In this document: positions 16,249 to 24,904 of the stretch, one piece after another | How the letters are laid out: every line of letters starts with the position of its first letter | Position numbering within the stretch: position 1 is the stretch's first letter | Assembly: GCF_001273835.1 (NCBI RefSeq) | Contig: NZ_JHEI01000136.1 | Location: forward strand, 1 to 64,000 | Length of the DNA: 64,000 bases | Origin: Leucobacter celer subsp. astrifaciens | Lineage (GTDB): Bacteria > Actinomycetota > Actinomycetes > Actinomycetales > Microbacteriaceae | Reading direction: 5' to 3' | Notes under the pieces: generated by a model | Seen by the model: the letters and a program-made list of their open reading frames with translations, nothing else | What the model was told of the DNA's origin: nothing | Databases searched by the model: none | Program-made: the position numbers and the translations under genes

Positions 16249-18134
16249 GGGGTGTCCTCCTGAGGGGGATGCTCGGTTCCGGCGGATGTGAGTGACGCGT
16301 CGAGCAGCACGCTCAGGGCATCGGAGAGGGCTATCGACTCGGCCGAGCGCAGGCCCTCGCCGGCGAGCATCACCGCGGAGAGATACAGGGAGCGCAGCCC
16401 GGCGTCGAACACCTCTCCGAGAGGTGCGGCGAGCAGCCGGCGGACCACCGGGGCCTCATCATTGAGCACGAGGGTGCGGGTGCGGGCTGTGCCGCGCTCG
16501 GCGAAGGCGTCGAGCAGTCCGCCCCACAGATCGGGCGAGGCGGCGCGCTCGCGATCCAGCTCGCGCCGGTGCTCTCCCTCGGAGTCGCGCAGCAGGATCG
16601 CGGGAACCGAGTCGGGGGAGAAGGTGCGCACGATCGCGTCGCAGTCGTCGGCGGCGAGCACCTCGCGCGCGCGGCCGAGCGCGGCGGCGACCTCCATCTC
16701 GCGGCCGACGTCGACCGCGCCCAGCACGTGCACGAGGTCGGAGCTCTGCAGCTCGCGCGCCCGCCAGCCGTGCCGCCCGGCGAGCCGCTGCATGATGTCG
16801 GCATCGTAGACGTAGCCCGCGTTCACGACGACGAGTCCCTGCGCGCGGGCCACGGCCGCGACGCGTCGGTAGGCCTCGGTGGTGGTCGTGTAGACGATCT
16901 CGGTGCTGTCGGCATCGGTGCGTTCGGCATCGGTGCTGTCGGCATCGGTGCTGCGCGCCGCCTGAGCCAGCGTCAGCGGACCGTCGGTGGTTTCGAAGGG
17001 CAGCACCTCGGCGACGAGTTCGAGCATGTCGCCGTCGGTGAGTGCGAGTGCGCGCAGCGCGAGATGGTGCGTTTCGAGCACGGCACCGGCGAGCGGGCCG
17101 GGACGGCGCAGCGTGTCGAGCGCCCAGCGCTTCAGCTGTTCGCCGAGTGCCTCGCGCACGCCCAGCAGCACCTCGTCCTCGTGCAGCTGCTCTCGAGAGG
17201 CCGTGGGGGAGAGCGTCTCGGTGTCGAGCACGGCCCTGGTGAAGAATGCCCACTCGGGCAGCACGCGGTCGACGCGGGGGCCGAGCAGCATGCGCTTCGT
17301 GTAGACGCGATGCTGGCCCGAACCGGGTGACACCGCCTGCGGCAGCACGAACGCCACCCCGCTCAGACCGGCCACCGGAAGATCGAGGTCGATGTGCGTG
17401 AGCGGGGTGAAACCGAGGGTGCGCTCGCAGTACTCGGCGAGCGCACGGTCGCGGGCGTCGTCGGAGGGGTGCTCCGCGCGCCAGGGCAGCTGGGGCTCGG
17501 TGATGCGCCGCCAGAGCGGAGCGGATCCGGCGACGGGCACGCGCACCGCGATGTCGAACGGCAGCAGGGATCCGTACTCCCGTGCCAGTTCGAGCACCGT
17601 GCCGTTCTCGAGCCAGTGCGCGGCGTCGCGTCTGGCGGTGAGCGTGACCGTCGTGCCGACCGGCGCGGCGGGATCCGGATCCTCCGAGACCTCGAAGGTG
17701 CCGTCGGCGCGGCCCTCCCAGAGGATCGCGGGGGCGTCGTCGCGAGCCGAGCGCGACCGGACCTCGATGCGGTCGGCGACCATGAACGCCGCGAGCAGGC
17801 CGATGCCGAACTGGCCGATGAACTCGGTGCGGCCGAGCCCGAGTGCGGGGTCCCGTTTCGAGGATCGGCCGATCGTGGCGAGCAGCTCCGCGGCTTCGGT
17901 CGCCGTGAGGCCGACGCCCGTGTCGCTGACGCTCAGCGTCGCATCACCATCGGGATCGACGTCGGTGCTCAACCGGATCGTCGCCGCGGCCCGTGGATCG
18001 AGCTCGAGCCGCGCGGTGACGGCGTCGACCGCGTTCTGGATGAGCTCTCGCAGGTACACCTGCGGGCCGGAGTAGAGATGACGCGAGAGCAGGTCGACCA
18101 TGCCGGCGAGATCGACTTGGAATCGTTCGGACAC
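16245..18134 (-). CDS. Non-canonical Hsp90 family ATPase (HtpG-like)
   Basis: 629 aa. The N-terminal GHKL ATPase fold is clear: the block LRELIQNAVDAV (about 24-35) holds the catalytic Glu and Mg-binding Asn, and LSVSDTGVGLT (about 67-77) and GQFGIGLLAAF (about 109-119) are the next ATP-lid motifs. The middle domain contains VYTKRMLLG. The C-terminal half is poorly conserved against standard HtpG. Around residue 400 there is a hydrophilic insert with STDADSTDAERTDADST. It forms an operon with the TPR gene downstream and probably with the YbjN-type gene upstream. Predicted ATP-dependent chaperone of the actinobacterial Hsp90 branch; clients unknown. Confidence 0.85.
   Translation of the reverse strand: MSERFQVDLAGMVDLLSRHLYSGPQVYLRELIQNAVDAVTARLELDPRAAATIRLSTDVDPDGDATLSVSDTGVGLTATEAAELLATIGRSSKRDPALGLGRTEFIGQFGIGLLAAFMVADRIEVRSRSARDDAPAILWEGRADGTFEVSEDPDPAAPVGTTVTLTARRDAAHWLENGTVLELAREYGSLLPFDIAVRVPVAGSAPLWRRITEPQLPWRAEHPSDDARDRALAEYCERTLGFTPLTHIDLDLPVAGLSGVAFVLPQAVSPGSGQHRVYTKRMLLGPRVDRVLPEWAFFTRAVLDTETLSPTASREQLHEDEVLLGVREALGEQLKRWALDTLRRPGPLAGAVLETHHLALRALALTDGDMLELVAEVLPFETTDGPLTLAQAARSTDADSTDAERTDADSTEIVYTTTTEAYRRVAAVARAQGLVVVNAGYVYDADIMQRLAGRHGWRARELQSSDLVHVLGAVDVGREMEVAAALGRAREVLAADDCDAIVRTFSPDSVPAILLRDSEGEHRRELDRERAASPDLWGGLLDAFAERGTARTRTLVLNDEAPVVRRLLAAPLGEVFDAGLRSLYLSAVMLAGEGLRSAESIALSDALSVLLDASLTSAGTEHPPQEDTP
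16905..16949 (-). repeat. 15-bp triple repeat inside the Hsp90 gene
   Basis: Three 15-bp units sharing TTCGGCATCGGT or GTCGGCATCGGT stand head to tail. They encode the repeated Asp/Ser/Thr-rich linker segment. In-frame expansion or loss would be tolerated. Confidence 0.75.
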
Positions 18135-18172
18135 GTGGCTCCTGTGAATCGGCGGCGTAGGCGGGGTGCGGG

Positions 18173-18201
18173 CGGTGGCGCGCGGGAGCAGCGCGCCACC
18201 G
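18173..18201 (-). terminator. Hairpin after the YbjN-type gene
   Basis: CGGTGGCGCGC (18173-18183) pairs perfectly with GCGCGCCACCG (18191-18201) around a 7-nt loop. It lies just downstream of the YbjN-type stop and 39 nt before the Hsp90 gene, so it may attenuate transcription between them. Confidence 0.6.
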
Positions 18202-18206
18202 TCGGT

Positions 18207-18695
18207 TCACTCCACCGGCCGGTACTTCTCCCAGGCCTCGGGGAACTGCTCGTTGATGTGCTCGAAGAAGGCCATGCTGGTGTTGACGACGCAGACGAGG
18301 TGCTGCATGAGCTGCTCGTCGGTGATGCCGTGCTCGTAGTCGACGTTGTGCTCGGTGTTGATGCGCACCATGCCCTCGTCGTCGCGCCCGACGTAGGTCT
18401 TGGGCCACAGCTTGTCGGCGTTCCAGATGTTGCAGGTCTCGAGCGCTCGCCCGTAGTCGTCGCTCTCGAGGCGGCCGCGCCAGAAGCCGCGTACGCACAG
18501 CAGTTCGTCGCTGTTGCCGTTGACGAAGAAGTAGAAGGAGCCGTACTCCCAGCCTCCGCCGATATCGCCGTCGGAGTCGACGTTGTACGACCAGCCCGCG
18601 CTCTCGAGCGCGGTCTTGATGCGGTCCTTCGAAAGCGGCGCGAGAGCACCTGGTGCGCTCGACGTCGGCCCGTCGTCCTTCGTGAAGAATCCCAT
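18207..18695 (-). CDS. YbjN-domain protein (type III chaperone-like fold)
   Basis: 162 aa with the pattern of YbjN family proteins: an N-terminal helix (KDRIKTALESAGWSY), a strand-rich core (GSFYFFVNGNSDELLCVRGFW) and a C-terminal helix (MAFFEHINEQFPEAWEKY). There is no signal peptide. YbjN-fold proteins resemble secretion chaperones, which fits the downstream Hsp90/TPR genes. The start ATG at 18695 has AAAGGA upstream. The biochemical role is not known. Confidence 0.75.
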   Translation of the reverse strand: MGFFTKDDGPTSSAPGALAPLSKDRIKTALESAGWSYNVDSDGDIGGGWEYGSFYFFVNGNSDELLCVRGFWRGRLESDDYGRALETCNIWNADKLWPKTYVGRDDEGMVRINTEHNVDYEHGITDEQLMQHLVCVVNTSMAFFEHINEQFPEAWEKYRPVE

Positions 18696-18779
18696 GGGGT
18701 GTGTCCTTTCGTGCGGTGCGTTCAGAGTATCGGGTAGGGTCGCAGGGTCCTACCGGGAGAGGCAGGTTCCGCACCGGAA

Positions 18780-19916
18780 TCACGGCAGCCACCGCGCATC
18801 GGCGACCGTTCGCAGCGGTGCCGGCTCGGGGTTCGTGCAGACCCAGGCGACCGCGAGTTCGCTCAGACGGTAGACCTGCTGCTCGTTTCCGCGCCCCGAG
18901 CGGAGCGCGCTCGTGAGCCGCAGCGCCTCGGCGAGGTCGCCCTCGGGGAGCGGCGACCCGCTGTCGAGATGGGCGGGGAGCGCGCCGAGCATGCTCCTGA
19001 AATCGCGATCCCAATTCCGGCTCCGATTGTCGAGGATCTCTCGGGCGATTCTCCCGGTGATCCGGATCACCTCGCCCTGCACGGTCCGGGCCGCTCCGCT
19101 CGCCGGCACCAGGAGCTCCCAGAACGCCTGGTGCCTGTCCTGCCAGCTCCCCGCGGGTACGGGGATCGGTGCCGTGCCGTCGTGCAGCATCCGGGTCTGC
19201 ATCGGTGCCGTGCCGAAGAGCCGGTACAGCTCGCGGAGCCCGGCGTCGGCTTTCGGCAGCAGGGCCGCGCTGAAGCTCGGACGATGGAGCTCGAAGTTCC
19301 TCCCGATGCGCTCGACCGCCGCGCGCATCTCCGGTGTCACCGCGCTGCCCGCGTCGAGGAGCAGCTCGGCCACCCGGGCCATACCGGGAATCGTGCTGTT
19401 GGCGGTGGACCTGAGCGCGCGCAGCAGCGACGTCTCCCCGAAGTCGTCGACGGCGCGGACATCGGCGCCGTGCGCGAGGAGCGCCCGTGTGGTCTCGGGC
19501 TTCTGGCGCGCCGCCGCGGCGTGCAGCGGCGTACCGCCGCGACGCCGCGCGCGCTGGATATCGGCTCCGAGCGACAGCAGCAGGGGGATCTGCTCGGCGC
19601 GGCCCGCAGCGGCGCGCTCCCACAGCGGGGTCGCGCCGTGCTCGTCGGCCGTGTCGACATCGAGCCCGTGCTCGACCAGCCAGATCACCAGTTCGTCCGG
19701 ACAATCCGGGAACCCGATGGCGGTGGTTCTGGTCTGGCCTCCGCGCGCGTCGAGCGGGCGCGTGTCGAACACCGCCGTGAGCTCGTCGATCGAAGCCCTG
19801 CGCAGCATCTTGTCGAAGCCGCCCGGCAGCCGTCGCCCGGTGCGCTTCCCCGTTCCCGGCTCTCGCGCTTCGGCCGGGCGGAGGGGCGGCGGGGCCGTTC
19901 CGATGGCGGGCCTCAC
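18780..19916 (-). CDS. Ankyrin-repeat protein
   Basis: 378 aa if the GTG at 19916 is used; an alternative ATG (MLRRASIDELTAV) lies 36 codons further in. Ankyrin repeats are visible at about residues 65-185, with motifs such as DEHGATPLWERAAAGRAEQ, RGGTPLHAAAARQKPETT and DDFGETSLLRAL. The C-terminal half has no family I recognise. The GTG overlaps the stop of the small upstream reading frame as GTGA, hinting at translational coupling. Ankyrin proteins bind other proteins; the partner is unknown. Confidence 0.75.
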   Translation of the reverse strand: MRPAIGTAPPPLRPAEAREPGTGKRTGRRLPGGFDKMLRRASIDELTAVFDTRPLDARGGQTRTTAIGFPDCPDELVIWLVEHGLDVDTADEHGATPLWERAAAGRAEQIPLLLSLGADIQRARRRGGTPLHAAAARQKPETTRALLAHGADVRAVDDFGETSLLRALRSTANSTIPGMARVAELLLDAGSAVTPEMRAAVERIGRNFELHRPSFSAALLPKADAGLRELYRLFGTAPMQTRMLHDGTAPIPVPAGSWQDRHQAFWELLVPASGAARTVQGEVIRITGRIAREILDNRSRNWDRDFRSMLGALPAHLDSGSPLPEGDLAEALRLTSALRSGRGNEQQVYRLSELAVAWVCTNPEPAPLRTVADARWLP

Positions 19917-20098
19917 GAGGGGAGCCCCAACCGCGCGTCGCGACCGGGGGAGGGAGCGGGTGCGAAGCCGATGCAGACGAGGTTCGGCGCGTTCGGATCC
20001 TTGCACCGCGTCAGGCCGTCGTCGGTCCACCGGTCGACGAAGGGGCCGGTGAGCAGGTATTCGCGGGAGTGCGGCTCCGATCCGTTCAGATGCGCCAA
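19913..20098 (-). CDS. Possible 61-residue protein coupled to the ankyrin gene
   Basis: A 61-aa frame opens with TTG at 20098, inside the last codons of the DUF1266 gene, and ends at 19913 where its TGA overlaps the GTG of the ankyrin gene. It contains VDRWTDDGLTRCKDPNAPN and two Cys, with no signal peptide and no recognised family. The double overlap and absence of another explanation for the gap support a real gene. A vestigial tail of a neighbour is the alternative. Confidence 0.4.
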   Translation of the reverse strand: MAHLNGSEPHSREYLLTGPFVDRWTDDGLTRCKDPNAPNLVCIGFAPAPSPGRDARLGLPS

Positions 20099-20928
20099 GG
20101 GAGCACCGCCCAGGGGCCGTCGAGCGTCGCGTCGAGTGCGTCCGACATGATCCCCGCGGCCGCGACGGCCCGGCGCAGCCCGCGGCGGCTGAACGCCCCG
20201 TCGTTCGGGACCATCGCGGAGCCCAGCGCATAGCTGCGGCCGAACGCCTCCCAGGAGTCGAACTCGTGCCGGGCGATCGCGTTCACGTAGCCGATGAGTC
20301 GCAGCGATTCCGTCTGGGAGAGGAGGCCCAGGCCGACACCCCAGACGCTCACGGCGACCGCCTGGCCCAGCGGGTACGCGTCCAGGCTCACCACCGGCTC
20401 GTCCGGCGGGAACGCGTGCTCTCCGACCCCGTCCTCGTAGGCCAGCACCGCGCGTACGAAGCTGCGCGCGTCGTTCCCGTCGATCCCGGCGCGCTCGAGC
20501 GCCCGATCCCATAGCCGGGCCGACGAGCGCGCCGCGCCGCGGGTGGCGCGCCCGGCGTCGACGCGCAGCTCGAGCAGGTGCCTCCACTGCGGGCGACGGT
20601 GCCGGTGATTGACGAGGTCGTATGCCGCGATGAGCAGGTCGGCGGTGGTGTGCAGCCGCCAGTCCTCTCGCACTCGCTGCTGCTCCGCTTCGGAGAGCGT
20701 GCTCGCGGTCGGGTCGTTCCAGGGGCTCCCCGCGGCGACGAGCTGCTGGATGCCGAGCGCCAGCAGGTTTGCCTCGCGGGAATCGACCGGGTGCTCCGTG
20801 TGCGCGAGGAGCCGCTCGGGGCTGGTGATGGGGTTCATGAGCGGTGGGAGCTGCCTCTCGACGAGAATCTGCGGTGGTTCTCCCTCACTATCGTCCGGAC
20901 CGTGCGGTTCGGGCGACCCCAGCGCCAT
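20086..20928 (-). CDS. DUF1266 domain protein
   Basis: 280 aa. The C-terminal region has AYPLGQAVAVSVWGVGLGLL and HEFDSWEAFGRSYALG, which match the DUF1266 pattern of a Trp-rich helical domain. The function of this family is unknown. The start is uncertain: ATG at 20928 gives the full length, and an ATG at 20838 (MNPITSPERLL) would remove 30 residues; neither has a strong ribosome site. It appears to be the first gene of a small unit with the 61-aa frame and the ankyrin gene. Confidence 0.75.
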   Translation of the reverse strand: MALGSPEPHGPDDSEGEPPQILVERQLPPLMNPITSPERLLAHTEHPVDSREANLLALGIQQLVAAGSPWNDPTASTLSEAEQQRVREDWRLHTTADLLIAAYDLVNHRHRRPQWRHLLELRVDAGRATRGAARSSARLWDRALERAGIDGNDARSFVRAVLAYEDGVGEHAFPPDEPVVSLDAYPLGQAVAVSVWGVGLGLLSQTESLRLIGYVNAIARHEFDSWEAFGRSYALGSAMVPNDGAFSRRGLRRAVAAAGIMSDALDATLDGPWAVLPWRI

Positions 20929-20959
20929 CTTAGGGCACGATCGCGTCTTCAGGCCAGAG

Positions 20960-21026
20960 GCGAGCGCACGGACGGGAATGGCCCCGGGGCGGATATCCCC
21001 AGGGCCATTCCCGTCCGTGCGCTCGC
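20960..21026 (-). terminator. Very strong hairpin downstream of malate synthase
   Basis: The 25-nt arms 20960-20984 and 21002-21026 are perfect complements, and the 17-nt loop itself contains a GGGG/CCCC pair. It starts 8 nt after the aceB stop, so it is the aceB terminator and shields the DUF1266 gene. There is no long T-run. Confidence 0.85.
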
Positions 21027-21033
21027 GACGCGA

Positions 21034-22686
21034 TCAGCCGTCCACGAGGTAGCGGCTGTACGCCGGTACGGTCAGGAAGGTGGGGAAGTCGTCGCCCAGC
21101 GCGACGTCGGCGAAGAGCTCCGCGGCGTCGTCGTAGCGGTCTCCCTCGAAACGATCGAAACCGGCGACGGCCTCCCGCACCAGCCCGGCCACCCAGTCGC
21201 GGGTGATCGGCGTTCCCTCGGCGGTGGACTGGTCCTGGTGGATCCACTGCCAGATCTGCGAGCGGCTGATCTCCGCGGTCGCGGCGTCCTCCATGAGGTT
21301 GTCGAGCGCCACCGCGCCGAGGCCGCGCAGCCACGCCTCGATGTAGCGGATTCCGACCGACACGTTGTCGCGCACCCCGGCCTCGGTGATGTCGCGGCCG
21401 ATGCGCACGTCGAGCAGCTGCGCCGCGGTCACCTCCACGTCGTCGCGCTGGCGATCCACCTGGTTGGCGCGGCCGCCGAGCACCGCGTCGAACTCGGCCT
21501 GCGCGACCGGGATGAGATCCGGGTGCGCCACCCAGGTGCCGTCGAAGCCGTCGTTCGCCTCGCGGTGCTTGTCGGCGCGCACCTTCTCCTCGGCGCGAGC
21601 CGTGACCTCGGGATCGCGACGGTTCGGGATGAACGCGCTCATACCGCCGATCGCGTGCGCCCCGCGCCGGTGGCAGGTCTTGACGAGCAGCTCGGTGTAG
21701 GCCCGCATGAAGGGCACGGTCATCGTGACCTCGCTGCGGTCCGGGAGCACGAAGCGCGCGCCGCGGCCGCGGTAGTTCTTGATGATCGAGAAGATGTAGT
21801 CCCACCGGCCGGCGTTGAGGCCGGCGATGTGATCCCGCATCACGTAGAGGATCTCCTCCATCTCGAACGCGGCGGGCAGGGTCTCGATGAGCACGGTCGC
21901 GCGGATCGTGCCGTGATCGAGGCCGAGCGCCTGCTCGGTGTAGGTGAAGATGTCGTCCCACAGCTTCGCCTCCTCGCTCGACTCGAGCTTGGCGATGTAG
22001 AAGTAGGGGCCGCGGCCGCGCTCGACGAGCTCCCGGGCGTTGTGGAAGGCGTAGAGGCCGAAATCGACGAGGCTGCCGGAGGCGGCCCCCGCCTGGCCCT
22101 GCGCGTCGACGAAGCGGATGTGCTTCTCGACGAGGTGCCAGCCGCGCGGGCGCATCACGATCGTGGGGGTGCGCTCCGCGGTGACGCGGTACTCCTTGCC
22201 CTCCGGGCTCGTGTACTCGAGCTGCTCCCGGATGGCGTCGTGCAGCGACAGCTGTCCGCCGATCACGTTGTGCCAGGTGGGGCTCGTGGCGTCCTCCTGG
22301 TCGGCGAGCCACACGCGCGCGCCGGAGTTCATGGCGTTGACGGTCATCTTCGGGTCGGTGGGGCCGGTGATCTCGACGCGGCGGTCCTCGAGCCCCGGGC
22401 CCGCACCGGCGACGCGCCAGCTCGCATCCTCGCGGATGCTGCGGGTGTCGTCGCGGAACTTCGGATCGCGTCCGTTGCCGATCTCGTAGCGGCGGCGCTG
22501 GCGGTCGGCGAGCCGCTCATGACGGGTGCTGGCGAAGCGGTGGTGCAGCTCGGTGAGGAACTGCAGAGCCTCGGGGGTGAGGATCTCGTCGCTCCGGTCG
22601 AAGGGACGGCCGAGCACCTCGATGCGGGCGGTGCCGGAGGAGATGGCGGTCGACGTGGACTGCGGAGCCGCCTGCATGGTGGTCAT
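21034..22686 (-). CDS. aceB: Malate synthase A (glyoxylate shunt)
   Basis: 550 aa, the size of malate synthase A. The signature HIAGLNAGRWDYIFSIIKN (about residue 265-283) and the later block GGMSAFIPNRRDPEVTARA are typical. The enzyme condenses glyoxylate and acetyl-CoA to malate, allowing growth on acetate or fatty acids. ATG at 22686 has AAAGGA 7 nt upstream. Divergent from the RamB-like regulator, which controls aceB in Corynebacterium. No isocitrate lyase gene lies in this window. Confidence 0.96.
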   Translation of the reverse strand: MTTMQAAPQSTSTAISSGTARIEVLGRPFDRSDEILTPEALQFLTELHHRFASTRHERLADRQRRRYEIGNGRDPKFRDDTRSIREDASWRVAGAGPGLEDRRVEITGPTDPKMTVNAMNSGARVWLADQEDATSPTWHNVIGGQLSLHDAIREQLEYTSPEGKEYRVTAERTPTIVMRPRGWHLVEKHIRFVDAQGQAGAASGSLVDFGLYAFHNARELVERGRGPYFYIAKLESSEEAKLWDDIFTYTEQALGLDHGTIRATVLIETLPAAFEMEEILYVMRDHIAGLNAGRWDYIFSIIKNYRGRGARFVLPDRSEVTMTVPFMRAYTELLVKTCHRRGAHAIGGMSAFIPNRRDPEVTARAEEKVRADKHREANDGFDGTWVAHPDLIPVAQAEFDAVLGGRANQVDRQRDDVEVTAAQLLDVRIGRDITEAGVRDNVSVGIRYIEAWLRGLGAVALDNLMEDAATAEISRSQIWQWIHQDQSTAEGTPITRDWVAGLVREAVAGFDRFEGDRYDDAAELFADVALGDDFPTFLTVPAYSRYLVDG

Positions 22687-22754
22687 GATCTGGTCCTTTG
22701 CGTGAGAGGTGTGCTGATGCGGTGTAGTTCCATCCTGGGGGCGCCGCACCCTCC

Positions 22755-22808
22755 GAATAGAGCGATTCCGGGGGTGAAATTCTCGATTTATTCTGCTTGC
22801 CGGAATAA
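22755..22808. promoter_or_regulatory. Two dyads in the aceB/ramB intergenic region (candidate operators)
   Basis: GAAT-N6-ATTC lies at 22755-22768 and TTATTC-N9-GAATAA at 22788-22808, in the AT-richest part of the 145-bp divergent region. The latter ends 23 nt before the regulator ATG. They could bind the RamB-like protein or another regulator. They do not match the Corynebacterium RamB consensus that I remember. Confidence 0.4.
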
Positions 22809-22831
22809 TGCGGCTCTGGCACCATGGGTGC

Positions 22832-24313
22832 ATGACACTTCTCGAAACAGGCGTCGGCACCCCCCGCGGCGCGGACATCGAAGCGGAGGAGGGCGGCGAC
22901 GCCCTTACGCTCGGCCGGCGCATCCGCGAGCGGCGTACCGGGCGAGGGATGACCCTCGAGCAGCTGGCCGCGGCGGTCGACCGCGCGCCCTCCCAGCTCT
23001 CGGCGATCGAGAACGGCAAGCGCGAGCCCCGGCTGCCGCTGCTGCGCGCGCTCGCCGCCGCGCTCGGCTCCACCGTCGACGAACTGCTCGTCGATGAGGC
23101 GCCGAACGAGCGGGCGGCGCTCGAGATCGCGGTGGAGCGCGCGCAGCGCGGGGCCGTCTTCCGCTCCCTCGGCATCCAGCCCATTCGGGTCTCCAAGGCC
23201 ACGAGCGACGAGACGCTGCAGGCGATCCTCGGGCTGCACCAGGAGGTGGAGCGACTGCATCGCGAGCGGGCCGCGACCCCGGAGGAGGCGCGCCGGGCGA
23301 ACACCGAGCTGCGGCGGGAGATGCGAGTGGCGGGCAACTACTTCGCCGACCTCGAGCGGACGGCGACCAGCCTGCTCGACAGCGTGGGCTACACCGGGGG
23401 GCCCGTCTCGCAGCAGACCGTCTCGAACGTCGCCGAGAAGTCGGGATTCAGCCTGCACTACGTGTCGGACATGCCGCACTCGACGCGGTCGGTGATCGAT
23501 CGTCGCAACGGTCGCATCTATCTCAGCAGCAACCTGCCCTCCCGCGACGCGCGGGCGCCGATCCTGCGTGCCCTCGCGAGCCTCGTGTGCGGTCACGAGG
23601 AGCCGCGCAACTACGGCGACTTCCTGCGGCAGCGCGTCGAGGCCAACTACCTCGCGGGCGCCGTGCTGCTGCCGGAGGAGGCGACGGTGTCGCTGCTCTC
23701 GGAGGCCAAGCAGCAGCGTCAGATCTCGATGGAGGATCTGCGCGACGCGTTCGCGGTCTCCTACGAGATGGCCGCCCACCGCTTCACCAACCTCGCCACG
23801 GAGCGCCTCGGTCTCGAGGTGCACTTCATGAAGGCGCACGAGTCGGGCACGCTCATCAAGGCCTACGAGAACGACGGCGTGCGTTTCCCGTCCGACGCGC
23901 TGGGCAATTTCGAGGGCGCGACGGTGTGCCGCAACTGGACGGCGCGCACGGTGTTCTCGCAGCCCGACCGCTTCAACCCCTGGTACCAGTACACCGACAT
24001 GGCCTCGGGCGGCACCTACTGGTGCACCTCGCGCGTGGAGAAGGCGAAGGAGGGCCTGTACTCCGTGAGCGTCGGGGTGCGTTTCGAAGACGTGAAGTGG
24101 TTCCGCGGGCGTGAGACCCCGCACCGTTCGCAGTCGTTCTGCCCCGATGACCGGTGCTGCCGGCGCGCGTCGAGCGACCTCACCCGCAAGTGGGAGGCGG
24201 CCGCCTGGCCCGAGGCGGCGACCCCGACCAGTCTGCTCGCCGCACTGCCCACCGGGACCTTTCCCGGAGTGGACTCGAACGAGGTCTACGCCTTTCTCGA
24301 ATCGCACGAGTGA
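22832..24313 (+). CDS. ramB: RamB-like regulator of acetate/glyoxylate metabolism
   Basis: 493 aa. An XRE-type helix-turn-helix (about residues 27-85, MTLEQLAAAVDRAPSQLSAI) is followed by a middle region with an IrrE-like segment (ILRALASLVCGHEEPRNYGD) and a C-terminal domain containing YWCTSRVE and FCPDDRCCRR, a Cys cluster typical of the short-chain fatty acyl regulator family. RamB in Corynebacterium glutamicum is the same size and controls aceA, aceB and other acetate genes. The ATG at 22832 is preferred over one at 22808 because the family begins near here. Divergent from aceB. Confidence 0.88.
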   Translation: MTLLETGVGTPRGADIEAEEGGDALTLGRRIRERRTGRGMTLEQLAAAVDRAPSQLSAIENGKREPRLPLLRALAAALGSTVDELLVDEAPNERAALEIAVERAQRGAVFRSLGIQPIRVSKATSDETLQAILGLHQEVERLHRERAATPEEARRANTELRREMRVAGNYFADLERTATSLLDSVGYTGGPVSQQTVSNVAEKSGFSLHYVSDMPHSTRSVIDRRNGRIYLSSNLPSRDARAPILRALASLVCGHEEPRNYGDFLRQRVEANYLAGAVLLPEEATVSLLSEAKQQRQISMEDLRDAFAVSYEMAAHRFTNLATERLGLEVHFMKAHESGTLIKAYENDGVRFPSDALGNFEGATVCRNWTARTVFSQPDRFNPWYQYTDMASGGTYWCTSRVEKAKEGLYSVSVGVRFEDVKWFRGRETPHRSQSFCPDDRCCRRASSDLTRKWEAAAWPEAATPTSLLAALPTGTFPGVDSNEVYAFLESHE

Positions 24314-24438
24314 GACCGACGAAGATCCCCGTCCGATTTTTCCGCTACGGAGGTGCGCGGCCGCCCGCCGCTGCGATAGCGTAGAGGAACAGGGCCGCAC
24401 GGCCCGCTGCCGTTCGAGATTGAAGAAGGGGTGATGAC

Positions 24439-24903
24439 GTGAACAGTGAGAATCATGCTCGTCGCGCCGACAACACCGAGGTACGCTCCACTCAGCAGTT
24501 CCGCGATGATCTCGGTGCGATGATCCGCACGCGGGCGACCGATCTGACGATCGACGAGCGCGAGGCGGTCGAAGCGCTGCCCTCCGGCGCCGCTCTGCTC
24601 GTGGTGCGTCGCGGACCGGATCTCGGTGCGCGCTTCCTGCTGGATCAGGATGTCACCGTAGCGGGCCGTCATCCGGCCGTCGATATCTTCCTCGACGATG
24701 TGACGGTCTCCCGCAAGCACGCGGAGTTCCACCGTCGCGGCACGGGGTTCTCGGTCGTCGATCTCGGCTCGCTCAACGGCACCTTCTGCGACGGTGCCCG
24801 CATCGACGGCGAGATCGAGCTCGAAGACGGCGCCGAGGTGCAGGTCGGCAAATTCCGTTTCACCTTCTTCGCCTCGCGTTTCGACCTGGGCGAGGACGCC
24901 TAG
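24439..24903 (+). CDS. garA: FHA-domain protein of the GarA/OdhI type
   Basis: 154 aa. The forkhead-associated domain (about 50-150) has VAGRHPAVDIFLDDVTVSRK and LGSLNGTF, the phosphothreonine-binding signature. GarA/OdhI inhibits 2-oxoglutarate dehydrogenase and steers glutamate metabolism when unphosphorylated. Those proteins carry an N-terminal ETTSVFR-like motif phosphorylated by PknG/PknB; here the matching stretch reads EVRSTQQFRDDL, so the site is altered. The next gene is the FtsR-type MerR regulator, as in Mycobacterium (Rv1827-Rv1828). Confidence 0.85.
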   Translation: MNSENHARRADNTEVRSTQQFRDDLGAMIRTRATDLTIDEREAVEALPSGAALLVVRRGPDLGARFLLDQDVTVAGRHPAVDIFLDDVTVSRKHAEFHRRGTGFSVVDLGSLNGTFCDGARIDGEIELEDGAEVQVGKFRFTFFASRFDLGEDA

Positions 24904-24904
24904 C

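Noticed and set aside
16245..18134. Canonical HtpG
   Set aside because: The ATPase domain fits, but the C-terminal half and the low-complexity insert do not match HtpG well, so the gene is called a non-canonical Hsp90 without the symbol htpG.
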